DNA of 7,620 nt from Duncaniella sp. (GCF_029054785.1 NZ_JAIDEN010000032.1:1-7620); one strand, 5' to 3'. Numbered from the stretch's first letter, positions 1 through 6,402 are shown. Notes: generated by a model from the letters alone, not told the origin. Numbers and translations are program-made.

Positions 1-8
1 TCAAGTTG

Positions 9-82
9 TGGTCCCACTTGGGCTTGAACCAAGGACTCCCTGATTATGAGTCAGGTGCTCTAACCAACTGAGCTATAGGACC
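9..82 (-). tRNA. tRNA with CAT anticodon (elongator Met or Ile2)
   Basis: Read on the minus strand, this is a complete 74-base cloverleaf. The acceptor stem GGTCCTA pairs with TGGGACC (one G-U), the D arm has GCTC/GAGC, the anticodon stem CCTGA/TCAGG encloses loop CTCATAA, and the T arm has CTTGG/CCAAG around TTCAAGC. The anticodon CAT is at 46-48 and the discriminator base is A at position 9. No CCA is encoded, as is usual in Bacteroidota. CAT tRNAs read AUG as initiator or elongator Met, or read AUA as Ile2 after TilS converts C34 to lysidine. It is not the initiator, because the first acceptor pair is a normal G-C. C4-G69 and C5-G68, known TilS determinants in E. coli, are both present and favour Ile2, but this does not settle the identity. 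Confidence 0.95.
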
Positions 83-378
83 GAGCCTTTGTTGCGGCGG
101 GGTGCTTTACTGTATGAGATTTTCCCCGCTGCGGGCTTTTGCGCTGCAAAGGTAGGGACTTTTTTTGTTTTTGTCAAATATGTCGGACGTTTTTTTGATT
201 AATTTGTATGCGAAAGGTTCGCGAATGGTCGCCATGTTGGTTCCAAGGGTGATTACTATAAGAATTGGATATATGATTCGCAGGCTTAACCGAGAAGTAT
301 GAGAAAACGCTATTTGTTTGATGCATTCAGCGAAATGAGGCTCATATCAAGTGCGTATTAATTTCAAGAGCTGTTTGT
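83..378. other. Gene-free region between tRNA and antiporter
   Basis: This 296-base stretch holds the tRNA promoter and leader plus the 3' flank of the antiporter gene. There is a small GCGAA/TTCGC hairpin at 210-222 and a 5-bp ATGAG/CTCAT inverted repeat near 335-345. Neither is followed by a T tract in the antiporter's direction of transcription, so I cannot point to a convincing terminator for that gene. The only small reading frame noted, at 299-361 on the plus strand (20 codons), has no recognisable promoter. Confidence 0.6.
147..178 (-). promoter_or_regulatory. Promoter of the CAT tRNA (Bacteroidota -33/-7)
   Basis: On the minus strand, TTTG at 175-178 is followed by exactly 20 bases and then TACCTTTG at 147-154. 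Both boxes match the Bacteroidota housekeeping consensus (TTTG and TAnnTTTG). The expected transcription start near 141-143 gives a leader of about 60 bases before the mature tRNA at 82, to be removed by RNase P. The spacer is A-rich on the transcribed strand. Confidence 0.85.
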
Positions 379-1866
379 TTACGATTTGTCTTCCTTGATG
401 ATGAGCAGGGTGTCGCCCGGCTGAAGATGGCGGGTGCCGTTGGGGACTATGTAGCGGTTGCCTCGGCGGATCATCATGACGAGCGATCCGGCGGGGAGCT
501 GCATGTCACGCAGGGTAGAGGCTTTGGCCAGATGTTCGGAGGTGAGCGTGAGGGTCTGGAGCGATGTCGGGAGTTCGTCGGCGAGTTCTACTCCGAAATC
601 CTCTTCGCCGGTGTTGTCAGGAGCTATGAGGTCGAGTCTGCGGGCTGCGGCGATGACGGTGGTACCCTGCACCAGCAGCGATATGATGGTGATGAAGAAG
701 ACGATGTTGAATATCTGTCCGGCACCTTCGATCCGGGAGACTACGGGGTAGGTTGCGAAGATGATAGGCACGGCTCCACGGAGTCCGACCCAGGAGATGA
801 AGAGCTTTGACCGGGTGCTGATTTTACGTAGCGGGGCGAGGGACAGGAAGATGCTCAAGGGGCGTCCGACGAGGATCATGAAGATGCCTATGAGGAGCGA
901 GACGGCGGCAACGTCGATCATTTCGTGGGGATTGACCAGGAGTCCGAGCATGAGGAAGACCACGATCTGAGCGAGCCAGGTCATGCCGTCGAGAAACTTG
1001 GTGATCCCGCGGTGGTTGGGGAGTGTGGCATTGCCGAGCACTATGCCGCAGATGTAGACCGCGAGATAGCCGTTTCCGGCAAGGGCTGTTGTCGCTGCAA
1101 AGGTGAAGAACACGGCGCCGATCATAAGGATGGAGATCATGGAAGTGGCCTGTCCGGCATCTTCTTTGGACTCGGCGCTTGCGTCGCTCCGCCGGGAGAC
1201 GCCAATCAGCCAGAGGGTCGCTTTGCCCATCGCGAATCCGCCGAGAGCGCCGACTCCGAACTGGAGCATGAGTTCGAGGATGAGCGATCCTGCCGAGAGA
1301 CCTCCGCCGAGAGTGATGGTCTCGATGAGGATGATTGTCAGCATGTAGGCCATCGGGTCGTTTGAGCCGCTTTCAAGCTCAAGCATCGGGCGCAGGTGGT
1401 TGCGCAGGCCCACTTTCTGGCTTCCGAGTATGCCGAAGACCGAGGCCGAGTCTGTCGAAGACATGGTTGCGGCAAGCAGCAGTGAGGGGAGGAAGGCAAA
1501 GTGGATGTTGGTCCAGCTCATACCTGAGAGCCACCAGATGAAAAGTCCGGTGAGCATTGCGGTCAGCAACACTCCGACTGTCGACAGGATCAGTCCCGGA
1601 ACGATCACCGGGCGTATGGCCGAGAGCTTGGTCCCCATTCCGCCTGAGAAGAGGATGATACACAGCGCGATCATGCCGATGAACTGGGCGGAGTGCATGT
1701 TGCTGAACTGTATGCCGACGCCGTCGGTTCCGAAGGCCATGCCGACCAGGAGGAAGATCAGCAGCAGGGGGAGTCCGAAACGGTAGCTCGACTTGCCGAT
1801 GAGCACTCCGGCAATCAGCAGGATTGAGCCGAAAAGGATGATGTTTTCTGAGGTGACGAGTTCCAT
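379..1866 (-). CDS. nhaP2: K+/H+ antiporter, CPA1 family (NhaP2/CvrA type)
   Basis: This is an inner-membrane cation/proton exchanger of the CPA1 group, expected to export K+ (or Na+) in exchange for H+ and so contribute to pH and osmotic homeostasis. The 495-residue protein is very hydrophobic from residue 8 to about 410, fitting the usual 12-13 membrane helices. Family motifs are visible: TMSSTDSASVF at 134-144, LESGSNDPMA at 164-173 (with the N-D pair of the ion-binding region) and GLRGAVPI at 361-368. A soluble tail from about 420 to 495 resembles the TrkA_C/RCK_C regulatory domain found in NhaP2/CvrA proteins. The ATG at 1864-1866 is chosen as start. An in-frame TTG at 1917 would add 17 polar residues, but it lies inside the -33 box of the gene's own promoter. 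The gene is monocistronic and divergent from the nitroreductase. The exact cation cannot be told from sequence. Confidence 0.93.
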   Translation of the reverse strand: MELVTSENIILFGSILLIAGVLIGKSSYRFGLPLLLIFLLVGMAFGTDGVGIQFSNMHSAQFIGMIALCIILFSGGMGTKLSAIRPVIVPGLILSTVGVLLTAMLTGLFIWWLSGMSWTNIHFAFLPSLLLAATMSSTDSASVFGILGSQKVGLRNHLRPMLELESGSNDPMAYMLTIILIETITLGGGLSAGSLILELMLQFGVGALGGFAMGKATLWLIGVSRRSDASAESKEDAGQATSMISILMIGAVFFTFAATTALAGNGYLAVYICGIVLGNATLPNHRGITKFLDGMTWLAQIVVFLMLGLLVNPHEMIDVAAVSLLIGIFMILVGRPLSIFLSLAPLRKISTRSKLFISWVGLRGAVPIIFATYPVVSRIEGAGQIFNIVFFITIISLLVQGTTVIAAARRLDLIAPDNTGEEDFGVELADELPTSLQTLTLTSEHLAKASTLRDMQLPAGSLVMMIRRGNRYIVPNGTRHLQPGDTLLIIKEDKS

Positions 1867-1886
1867 GTCTGATGTTGTTGTGTCTA

Positions 1887-1918
1887 CAAAGTTAGGCCTT
1901 TTGCCGTAAGTATGCAAA
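1887..1918 (-). promoter_or_regulatory. Promoter of the antiporter gene
   Basis: On the minus strand, TTTG at 1915-1918 and TAACTTTG at 1887-1894 are separated by exactly 20 bases, a full match to the Bacteroidota -33/-7 consensus. Transcription should begin near 1881-1883, giving a short leader of about 15-17 bases before the ATG at 1866. This placement excludes the upstream TTG at 1917 as a start on this transcript. Confidence 0.85.
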
Positions 1919-2020
1919 CACGCCGTGAGGCCTGAACAAACAGAGCCGGATCTTTGTTTGAAAAGAATATCATACTATCCTACAACCAAACCACCAATCC
2001 TGTTTTCTCCTTCTCAGATT

Positions 2021-2773
2021 ATGAAAGATGTTAAAAATACACTTTTGGACCGCCGCTCAGTGCGCCGTTATGAACGGGACGCGATTTCCGGCGAGCAGAT
2101 GGATCTGATCTATGAAGCCATACGCAACACCCCGACCAGCTACAACGGACAGCAGTTTTCGGTGATTGATGTCACCGACCAGCAAATCAAGGAGCAGCTC
2201 TACGGGCTGACAGGCCAGAAGCAGATCAAGACATGCAGCCATTTTCTGCTTTTCCTGATCGACTATCACAAGATCAGCCTTATCAGCGAGGAAAAGAATA
2301 TCGACATGCCTGATTTTCCATCGACAGCTGACGGACTGATTGTCGGTGTGACCGATGCCACGCTCGCCATGATGAGCGCGTTGACAATGGCCGAATCTCT
2401 TGGACTGGGAACATGTCCGATCGGCTATGCGCGCACTGCTGCTCCTGAGGCTGTGGCATCGCTGATGAAGCTCCCGGAGAAGACATTCGTGGTCTGCGGG
2501 CTGGCTCTCGGTGTGCCCCGCGAGCATCCCGATCTGAAACCCAAGCAACCGGCTGAACTGGTCATCTATAAGAATTGCTACCGTCAGGACGATGATGCGA
2601 TGCTCGATGAACTGCTTGCCTACGACGAGACAGTCAGCGAGTACAACCGCACACGCGAAGGCTCAAAGACCGACAATGACTGGGCCGGTCACATCGTAGG
2701 TTACTATCGCGAAGCTATGAACTACCGCATGCTGCGGGCCTTGCAGCGCCGCGGCTTCGACATCTCGCATTGA
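2021..2773 (+). CDS. NfsA-type NAD(P)H-dependent FMN nitroreductase
   Basis: This is a 250-residue oxygen-insensitive nitroreductase-family flavoprotein, expected to be a cytoplasmic homodimer that uses NAD(P)H to reduce nitro compounds, quinones or flavins. The N-terminal DRRSVRRY motif places R12, S13 and R15 where E. coli NfsA binds the FMN phosphate (recalled comparison). GLGTCPIG at 128-135 is the second flavin-binding region. LGVPREHPDLKPKQPAELV at 163-181 follows NfsA closely, and TREGS at 211-215 matches the position of the NfsA NADPH-contacting arginine. The C-terminal helix (DNDWAGHI onward) is also NfsA-like, and the length is close to NfsA at 240. An upstream GTG at 1925 would add 32 residues of non-family sequence, so the ATG at 2021 is preferred. 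I see no full promoter match; TTTG sits at 1953-1956 and 1957-1960, but no TAnnTTTG follows at the right distance. The physiological substrate is unknown. Confidence 0.9.
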   Translation: MKDVKNTLLDRRSVRRYERDAISGEQMDLIYEAIRNTPTSYNGQQFSVIDVTDQQIKEQLYGLTGQKQIKTCSHFLLFLIDYHKISLISEEKNIDMPDFPSTADGLIVGVTDATLAMMSALTMAESLGLGTCPIGYARTAAPEAVASLMKLPEKTFVVCGLALGVPREHPDLKPKQPAELVIYKNCYRQDDDAMLDELLAYDETVSEYNRTREGSKTDNDWAGHIVGYYREAMNYRMLRALQRRGFDISH

Positions 2774-2823
2774 TCTTTAAGAAGTCGCTCCGACAGCCGC
2801 ATTCTTACTGAAAGCATAGACCG

Positions 2824-2881
2824 CCCGCGCCGGAATATCCGCTATCTGCCAAGCAGTGATATTTTGGCGCGGGTGTTTTTT
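2824..2881 (+). terminator. Rho-independent terminator of the nitroreductase gene
   Basis: The arms 2824-2839 and 2858-2873 form an unbroken 16-bp stem (14 Watson-Crick and two adjacent G-U pairs, with a GC-rich base CCCGCGCC/GGCGCGGG) around an 18-base loop. T, G and then six T residues at 2876-2881 follow. On the opposite strand the two G-U pairs become C-A mismatches and no T run follows, so the structure is tuned to plus-strand transcripts. Its right arm and T tract lie inside the last codons of the convergent helicase gene. Confidence 0.85.
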
Positions 2882-4167
2882 ATCTTGTGGCGGTTGAGTT
2901 CGTCGACAAGTCGGCGGGCTTCACTGCGGGGGACGGCGACGAGGGCCGCATGGTCGCGCATGGCGATGTGGCCTATTGTCTTGGCGTCAAGGTTGCCTTT
3001 GGCCACGAGGAAGCCCACGATGTCGCCGCGCGAGATCTTCTCTTTTTTGCCTACGTTGAAATAGAGCGTAGCGGTGTCCGAGGAGATCGGGTCGGCACTC
3101 TTGCCCTGAGGCACCAGTTCGCGGTCCCAATCGAGATAGTCCGGAAGATTCTCACCTTCGGAGGTGATTATATAGACTTCGCCTGAGGCCTGCTGACGGG
3201 CTGTGCGTCCGTTGCGGTGGGTCCACGCTTCGGGGGAGGGGGGGAGATGGTAGTGGACCACAGCTGAAAGATCCGGAATGTCAAGTCCGCGGGCGCCGAG
3301 GTCAGTAGAGACCAGAATCGGCGTCGATCCGTTGTTGAGCATCTCGATGGCATTCTCGCGGTCATTCTGTTCGAGACCGCCGTGATAGAGGCCCACGGGG
3401 AGACCGGTTTTGCGCAGAGCCTCATAGATACGCTCGACGCTTTCGCGGTGATTGGCGAAGACGATCACACGGCCATTGTCGAGTGAGCGCAGAAGGTCGA
3501 TGAGAGTGTCAAGTTTGTCGCGGGTGGGAGAGGGGACGTTGACAATCTGCATTCTGCGCCGTGGCGACGACTCGCCGCTGAAGTCGATCAGCTCGGCCCC
3601 CTGGGTTGTCGGGAGGAACGGAGGCAGTTCGTCAAGCCTTGTGGCTGAAGTCAGCACGATGAGGCTCAGAGAGGTCAGGCGGCGACACACACGTTTCATC
3701 TCGTCGGCGAAACCAAGCTCCATGGCCTTGTCATATTCATCGAGAACAAGCGCCCTCACGCCTGACAGATCGACATGGCCGCGGGTGATGTGGTCAAGCA
3801 GACGACCCGGTGTGGCTATGATGATATCCGGAGTGACCGAGAGCGAGTTTTTTTCTTCCTGCATTGCGTGACCTCCGTAGAACGCTACGGTTTTCAGCCC
3901 TGTGGCAAGCGGGCGGATCACATCGAAGATCTGGAGGACCAGTTCGCGCGAAGGAGCCATCACGACGGCCCGGACCTTTCCGTCAGCCGGACCGAGGCTC
4001 TTGAGCAGAGGGATGGCAAAGGCCACAGTCTTGCCTGAGCCGGTCGGCGCAAGGAGTGTCACGGTGTTTCCTGAGGTTTTCACTGAGGCCATGCGCTTCT
4101 GCATGGCATTGAGTTCGGTGATGGCGAGGCGAGAGGCTATGTTGGAGATTATTTCTTTTTCTTTCAT
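2842..4167 (-). CDS. DEAD-box-type RNA helicase with DbpA-like C-terminal domain
   Basis: This is a cytoplasmic ATP-dependent RNA helicase, 441 residues. Motifs in order: a reduced Q motif around Q23, APTGSGKT at 40-47 (Walker A), APSREL at 71-76, TPGR at 119-122, DEYD at 143-146 (Walker B, in place of DEAD), SAT at 174-176, IVFANH at 235-240, TDLGARGLD at 288-296 and HRNGRTAR at 317-324 (usually HRIGRTGR). Residues from about 370 to 441 (RGDIVGFL onward, VPRSEARRLVDELN) resemble the DbpA RNA-binding domain, which in E. coli DbpA targets a 23S rRNA hairpin. A role in large-subunit assembly is therefore plausible but not proven. The start is the ATG at 4167; only about 22 residues precede the Q-motif glutamine, so the usual upstream aromatic is missing. 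It lies 82 bases downstream of the glucosaminidase gene with no promoter or terminator visible between them, so the two may be co-transcribed. Its 3' end overlaps the terminator of the convergent nitroreductase gene. Confidence 0.92.
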   Translation of the reverse strand: MKEKEIISNIASRLAITELNAMQKRMASVKTSGNTVTLLAPTGSGKTVAFAIPLLKSLGPADGKVRAVVMAPSRELVLQIFDVIRPLATGLKTVAFYGGHAMQEEKNSLSVTPDIIIATPGRLLDHITRGHVDLSGVRALVLDEYDKAMELGFADEMKRVCRRLTSLSLIVLTSATRLDELPPFLPTTQGAELIDFSGESSPRRRMQIVNVPSPTRDKLDTLIDLLRSLDNGRVIVFANHRESVERIYEALRKTGLPVGLYHGGLEQNDRENAIEMLNNGSTPILVSTDLGARGLDIPDLSAVVHYHLPPSPEAWTHRNGRTARQQASGEVYIITSEGENLPDYLDWDRELVPQGKSADPISSDTATLYFNVGKKEKISRGDIVGFLVAKGNLDAKTIGHIAMRDHAALVAVPRSEARRLVDELNRHKIKNTRAKISLLGR

Positions 4168-4249
4168 GTCTTTAAGAGTTGGGGGAGCTGCTTGAGCTGG
4201 CGTTTAAGTGCTTGCCTGATAACAATAGTTCAGCGATAAACACCGACGG

Positions 4250-4939
4250 TTAATTGAAAAGATCGTCGTTGGCCACGGTGACTGACGAGTCGTCGATGTC
4301 ATGGACATAGTCAAGATCGCTGAAGTCAATCTCGTCATCGTCAAGCAGATCATCAGGAATATTGACTTCTATGAAATGCACTTTGCCGCCCGACCTGGCT
4401 TTTGACGCAAGTCCGGAATATATGCGCAGGATGTTGGTCCCGTAGCGCGGATTCATCGCCCATCGGCCCGCGAGTTTTTCCCATGTCGGCGCTGACCCGC
4501 GGTTGACGTAGTCGAAACGGGGATCGACCTTCTTTTCACCTGAGGGAAGTCTGCCGGAACATGCGTAGGCATAGAGATGCTGTATCATGGCGGTGACACC
4601 CTCTTCGACGGTGCGGAACGAACAGCCCTTGTCGCCGCGCTTCTTCACTCCGAGACCGCAATAGTTGTGGGCGCCGGGCCGCACAGCCGTGCCGTTGTCG
4701 AAGCGGAACCATCCGGTTTCGATGATGGCCTGACACAAAGCGATGTCTCCGCGGATGCCGTAGCGGCGTCCGATGTTGTAGAAGGCTTCGGCCACTTCGC
4801 GCTTGAAATCGGGATTGTGGCGTTTGACATAGGCATACATGTGGTCAATCTCGACTTCCGGATTTCCGAAAATCGGAGTCTTTCCGACTGCGAGAACCGG
4901 AATCAGCCAAAGGAGTAAGCCAAGAAAATATCGCTGCAT
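4250..4939 (-). CDS. Exported glucosaminidase-domain (GH73-like) cell-wall hydrolase
   Basis: This 229-residue protein has a signal peptide (MQRY, then hydrophobic residues 5-19, likely cut near residue 19-21), so it should act in the periplasm. The body (about 30-180) resembles the glucosaminidase/GH73 fold that cleaves N-acetylglucosaminyl bonds in peptidoglycan. CQAIIETGWF at 69-78 carries the likely catalytic acid E74, HNYCGLGV at 91-98 corresponds to the family's N-x-(F/C)-G-(I/L) element, and YGTNILRIYSGL closes the domain. Four cysteines (69, 94, 106, 127) could form disulfides. Residues 193-229 form an unusual tail with 14 Asp/Glu and no Lys/Arg. The ATG at 4937-4939 is chosen because an in-frame TTG at 4954 would only add five residues before the signal peptide. 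A weak promoter candidate is listed at 5025-5056. It is upstream of the helicase gene on the same strand. Which peptidoglycan bond is cut, and whether the protein is active, is not shown. Confidence 0.85.
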   Translation of the reverse strand: MQRYFLGLLLWLIPVLAVGKTPIFGNPEVEIDHMYAYVKRHNPDFKREVAEAFYNIGRRYGIRGDIALCQAIIETGWFRFDNGTAVRPGAHNYCGLGVKKRGDKGCSFRTVEEGVTAMIQHLYAYACSGRLPSGEKKVDPRFDYVNRGSAPTWEKLAGRWAMNPRYGTNILRIYSGLASKARSGGKVHFIEVNIPDDLLDDDEIDFSDLDYVHDIDDSSVTVANDDLFN

Positions 4940-5024
4940 AATGAGGTGTGGCAATAAGAGTGACTTTTGTTAAAAACGGGATTTCAGGCTGAGGCGAGAT
5001 GGAGGGATCCACTTCTAATAACGC

Positions 5025-5056
5025 GCAAGTTAGCGAAAATACTTCAGAAAATGAAA
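5025..5056 (-). promoter_or_regulatory. Weak candidate promoter for the glucosaminidase gene
   Basis: On the minus strand, TTTC at 5053-5056, 20 bases, then TAACTTGC at 5025-5032 resembles the -33/-7 pattern, but the -7 box lacks one T of TAnnTTTG and the -33 box has one mismatch. It would give a leader of about 80 bases. It interleaves with the lpxB upstream region, so the two divergent genes may share regulatory space. Confidence 0.3.
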
Positions 5057-5065
5057 AAATTCCTC

Positions 5066-5073
5066 TATCTTTG
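5066..5073 (+). promoter_or_regulatory. -7 box of the lpxB promoter, 5 bases before the ATG
   Basis: TATCTTTG followed by C is a full match to the TAnnTTTG -7 element and ends 5 bases before the lpxB ATG at 5079. Transcription should start at or within a few bases of the start codon, so the mRNA would be leaderless or nearly so. The -33 position (around 5042-5045, CTTC) is a poor match to TTTG, which leaves some doubt about strength. Confidence 0.65.
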
Positions 5074-5078
5074 CGATC

Positions 5079-6272
5079 ATGAAGTACTTCTTTTCAGCCG
5101 GAGAGGCCTCTGGTGACGTCCACGCGGCGCAGGTAATCAAGGAGTTGCTGAAACTTGACGCTTCAGCCGAAATCACATATCTCGGCGGTGACCGCATGGC
5201 CGCCGCAGTTGGCCACGAGCCTCTGATCCACATCAGCCGCATGGCTTTCATGGGATTTATCGACGTGGCTACCCATTTGCCGGAGGTTCTCGGCAACATG
5301 CGCACTGCCAAGGAAGCCATCCGGACCATGCGCCCTGATGCCGTTGTCCTTGTCGACTATCCCGGATTCAATCTTAAACTCGCCAAGTTTGCCAAAAGCC
5401 TCGGAATAAAGGTCTATTACTATATCGCCCCCAAGCTGTGGGCCTGGAAGGAATACCGCATGAAGCAGCTGAAACGCTATGTAGACTGCATCTTCTCCAT
5501 CCTGCCTTTCGAACCGGACTGGTTCGGCGAACGTGGCGTAAAGGTTGACTATGTCGGCAATCCCTCGGTCGAAGAGGTCGAGGAAGTGCTGGACTCACTC
5601 CCTCCGCGTGAGGAATTTCTCAAGCGCCACGGTCTGTCAGACGAGCCGATCCTGGCTCTCGTGCCCGGAAGCCGTGTCGGCGAGATCAAAGCCAATCTGC
5701 CGGTGATGGATGCCGTCGCGCGCCGTCATCCGGAGATGCAGACAGTGGTCGCGGCAGCCCCGTCGATTGACAGGAAGCTCTATGCGGACTACACCTCTTT
5801 TCCCCTTGTCAATGCCGCCACGCTTGAACTGATGGCCCGCTCAAGGGCGGCTATGGTCACTTCCGGCACAGCATCGCTTGAATGTGCCCTGGCCGGATGT
5901 CCGCAGGTGGTCTGCTATCGCGCCGTGGGCTGGAAATGGGCCCATGACATATTCGTCCACATTCTGAAAATTCCCTATGCGGCCTTGCCAAACCTCATCG
6001 GGGGAAAAATCGACCGTCAGACCCGGCGGGAGGTGAACCGCGAGGCAGCGCGCAGTGGTGTAAGAGGCTGTGTGGTGCCTGAGATGCTTGTCCATAACTG
6101 CACATCGCAGGCCGTCGACCGTGAACTTTCGCAAGTGATTCCCGACGGGCCTGCCCGAAAGGCCCAGCTGGAAGGCTACGCTAAGATCAGATCAATCCTT
6201 CATACGGACAGCAGTGCGGCAGCCAATGTGGCCGCGGCTATCTGCCGTCAGCTCTCCGGATCACATTCCTGA
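5079..6272 (+). CDS. lpxB: Lipid-A-disaccharide synthase (LpxB, GT19)
   Basis: LpxB joins lipid X to UDP-2,3-diacylglucosamine to make the tetraacyl disaccharide 1-phosphate of lipid A, releasing UDP, at the cytoplasmic face of the inner membrane. The 397-residue protein begins with the family signature GEASGD at 8-13. It continues with DYPGFN at 93-98, IAPKLWAWKEYR at 116-127 (the WAW region), YVGNP at 158-162, PGSRVGEI at 196-203 (start of the UDP-sugar-binding half), TSGTASLECAL at 261-271 and LPNLIGG at 303-309. The start is fixed because GEASGD needs these few N-terminal residues and no other ATG lies close. About 20 residues (near 311-330, rich in Arg and Glu) are inserted after LPNLIGG, where E. 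coli and Bacteroides proteins run directly into the VxEL segment. It stands alone here; surE, its frequent neighbour in Bacteroides, is not adjacent. Its presence implies a Gram-negative outer membrane. Confidence 0.96.
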   Translation: MKYFFSAGEASGDVHAAQVIKELLKLDASAEITYLGGDRMAAAVGHEPLIHISRMAFMGFIDVATHLPEVLGNMRTAKEAIRTMRPDAVVLVDYPGFNLKLAKFAKSLGIKVYYYIAPKLWAWKEYRMKQLKRYVDCIFSILPFEPDWFGERGVKVDYVGNPSVEEVEEVLDSLPPREEFLKRHGLSDEPILALVPGSRVGEIKANLPVMDAVARRHPEMQTVVAAAPSIDRKLYADYTSFPLVNAATLELMARSRAAMVTSGTASLECALAGCPQVVCYRAVGWKWAHDIFVHILKIPYAALPNLIGGKIDRQTRREVNREAARSGVRGCVVPEMLVHNCTSQAVDRELSQVIPDGPARKAQLEGYAKIRSILHTDSSAAANVAAAICRQLSGSHS

Positions 6273-6297
6273 TTCCTTCACCGGCCTTCAGTCAGAA

Positions 6298-6318
6298 GCC
6301 GACGTCTGCTCCGTCGGC
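6298..6318 (+). terminator. Possible lpxB 3' hairpin
   Basis: A perfect 7-bp stem GCCGACG/CGTCGGC with a 7-base loop lies 25 bases after the lpxB stop. No T tract follows, so it is a weak intrinsic terminator at best; it may instead protect the 3' end of the mRNA. Confidence 0.4.
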
Positions 6319-6339
6319 ATTCATGATACAGGTCTGGCG

Positions 6340-6386
6340 AAAAAAACGTTCCTGTGACTCTTTGATGATGCAAAGTTAGCCACAGG
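6340..6386 (-). terminator. Possible minus-strand terminator hairpin with T tract
   Basis: On the minus strand, CCTGTG (6381-6386) pairs with CACAGG (6351-6356), and within it TTTG pairs with CAAA around CATCAT. Four bases further on is a run of seven T (plus-strand A at 6340-6346). This could stop leftward transcripts from aqpZ before they run into lpxB. The stem is interrupted by internal loops and also overlaps a promoter-like sequence, so the call is tentative. Confidence 0.4.
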
Positions 6387-6402
6387 AAATGCTGTTTTTA
6401 AA
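6371..6402 (-). promoter_or_regulatory. Orphan promoter-like sequence pointing into lpxB
   Basis: On the minus strand, TAACTTTG at 6371-6378 is a full -7 match, and TTTA at 6399-6402 lies 20 bases upstream (one mismatch to TTTG). No gene follows in this direction; a transcript would be antisense to the 3' end of lpxB. It sits just inside the 18-bp repeat at 6393-6410, as a transposase promoter would sit just inside an insertion-sequence end, so it may be a relic. Confidence 0.4.

Noticed and set aside
199..206. TTAATTTG on the plus strand as a promoter
   Set aside because: There is no TTTG at the required distance upstream and no gene downstream on that strand.
325..334. ATTCAGCGAA, a 10-base match to the inner part of the MITE-like terminal repeat
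   Set aside because: No second end or target duplication is nearby; a single 10-mer match is expected by chance in a window this size.
299..361. 20-codon plus-strand reading frame next to the tRNA
   Set aside because: There is no promoter match or ribosome site upstream, and the length is within chance for A/T-rich intergenic DNA.
427..1365. Long plus-strand reading frames opposite the antiporter
   Set aside because: They are shadows of the antiporter's codon bias, with low-complexity composition rich in Gly, Asp, Glu, Arg and Ser and no recognisable domain.
1867..1917. N-terminal extension of the antiporter from a TTG codon
   Set aside because: It lies across the gene's own promoter, starts at TTG, and adds polar residues ahead of the first membrane helix.
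1925..2020. GTG-initiated extension of the nitroreductase by 32 residues
   Set aside because: The extension has no family similarity, and the internal ATG gives the expected length and motif spacing.
4940..4954. TTG-initiated extension of the glucosaminidase
   Set aside because: The ATG five codons later starts directly at a typical signal peptide.
6282..6318. Two overlapping hairpins after lpxB sharing GCC, as in an attenuator switch
   Set aside because: No downstream gene on the plus strand would be controlled, so the overlap is likely incidental.
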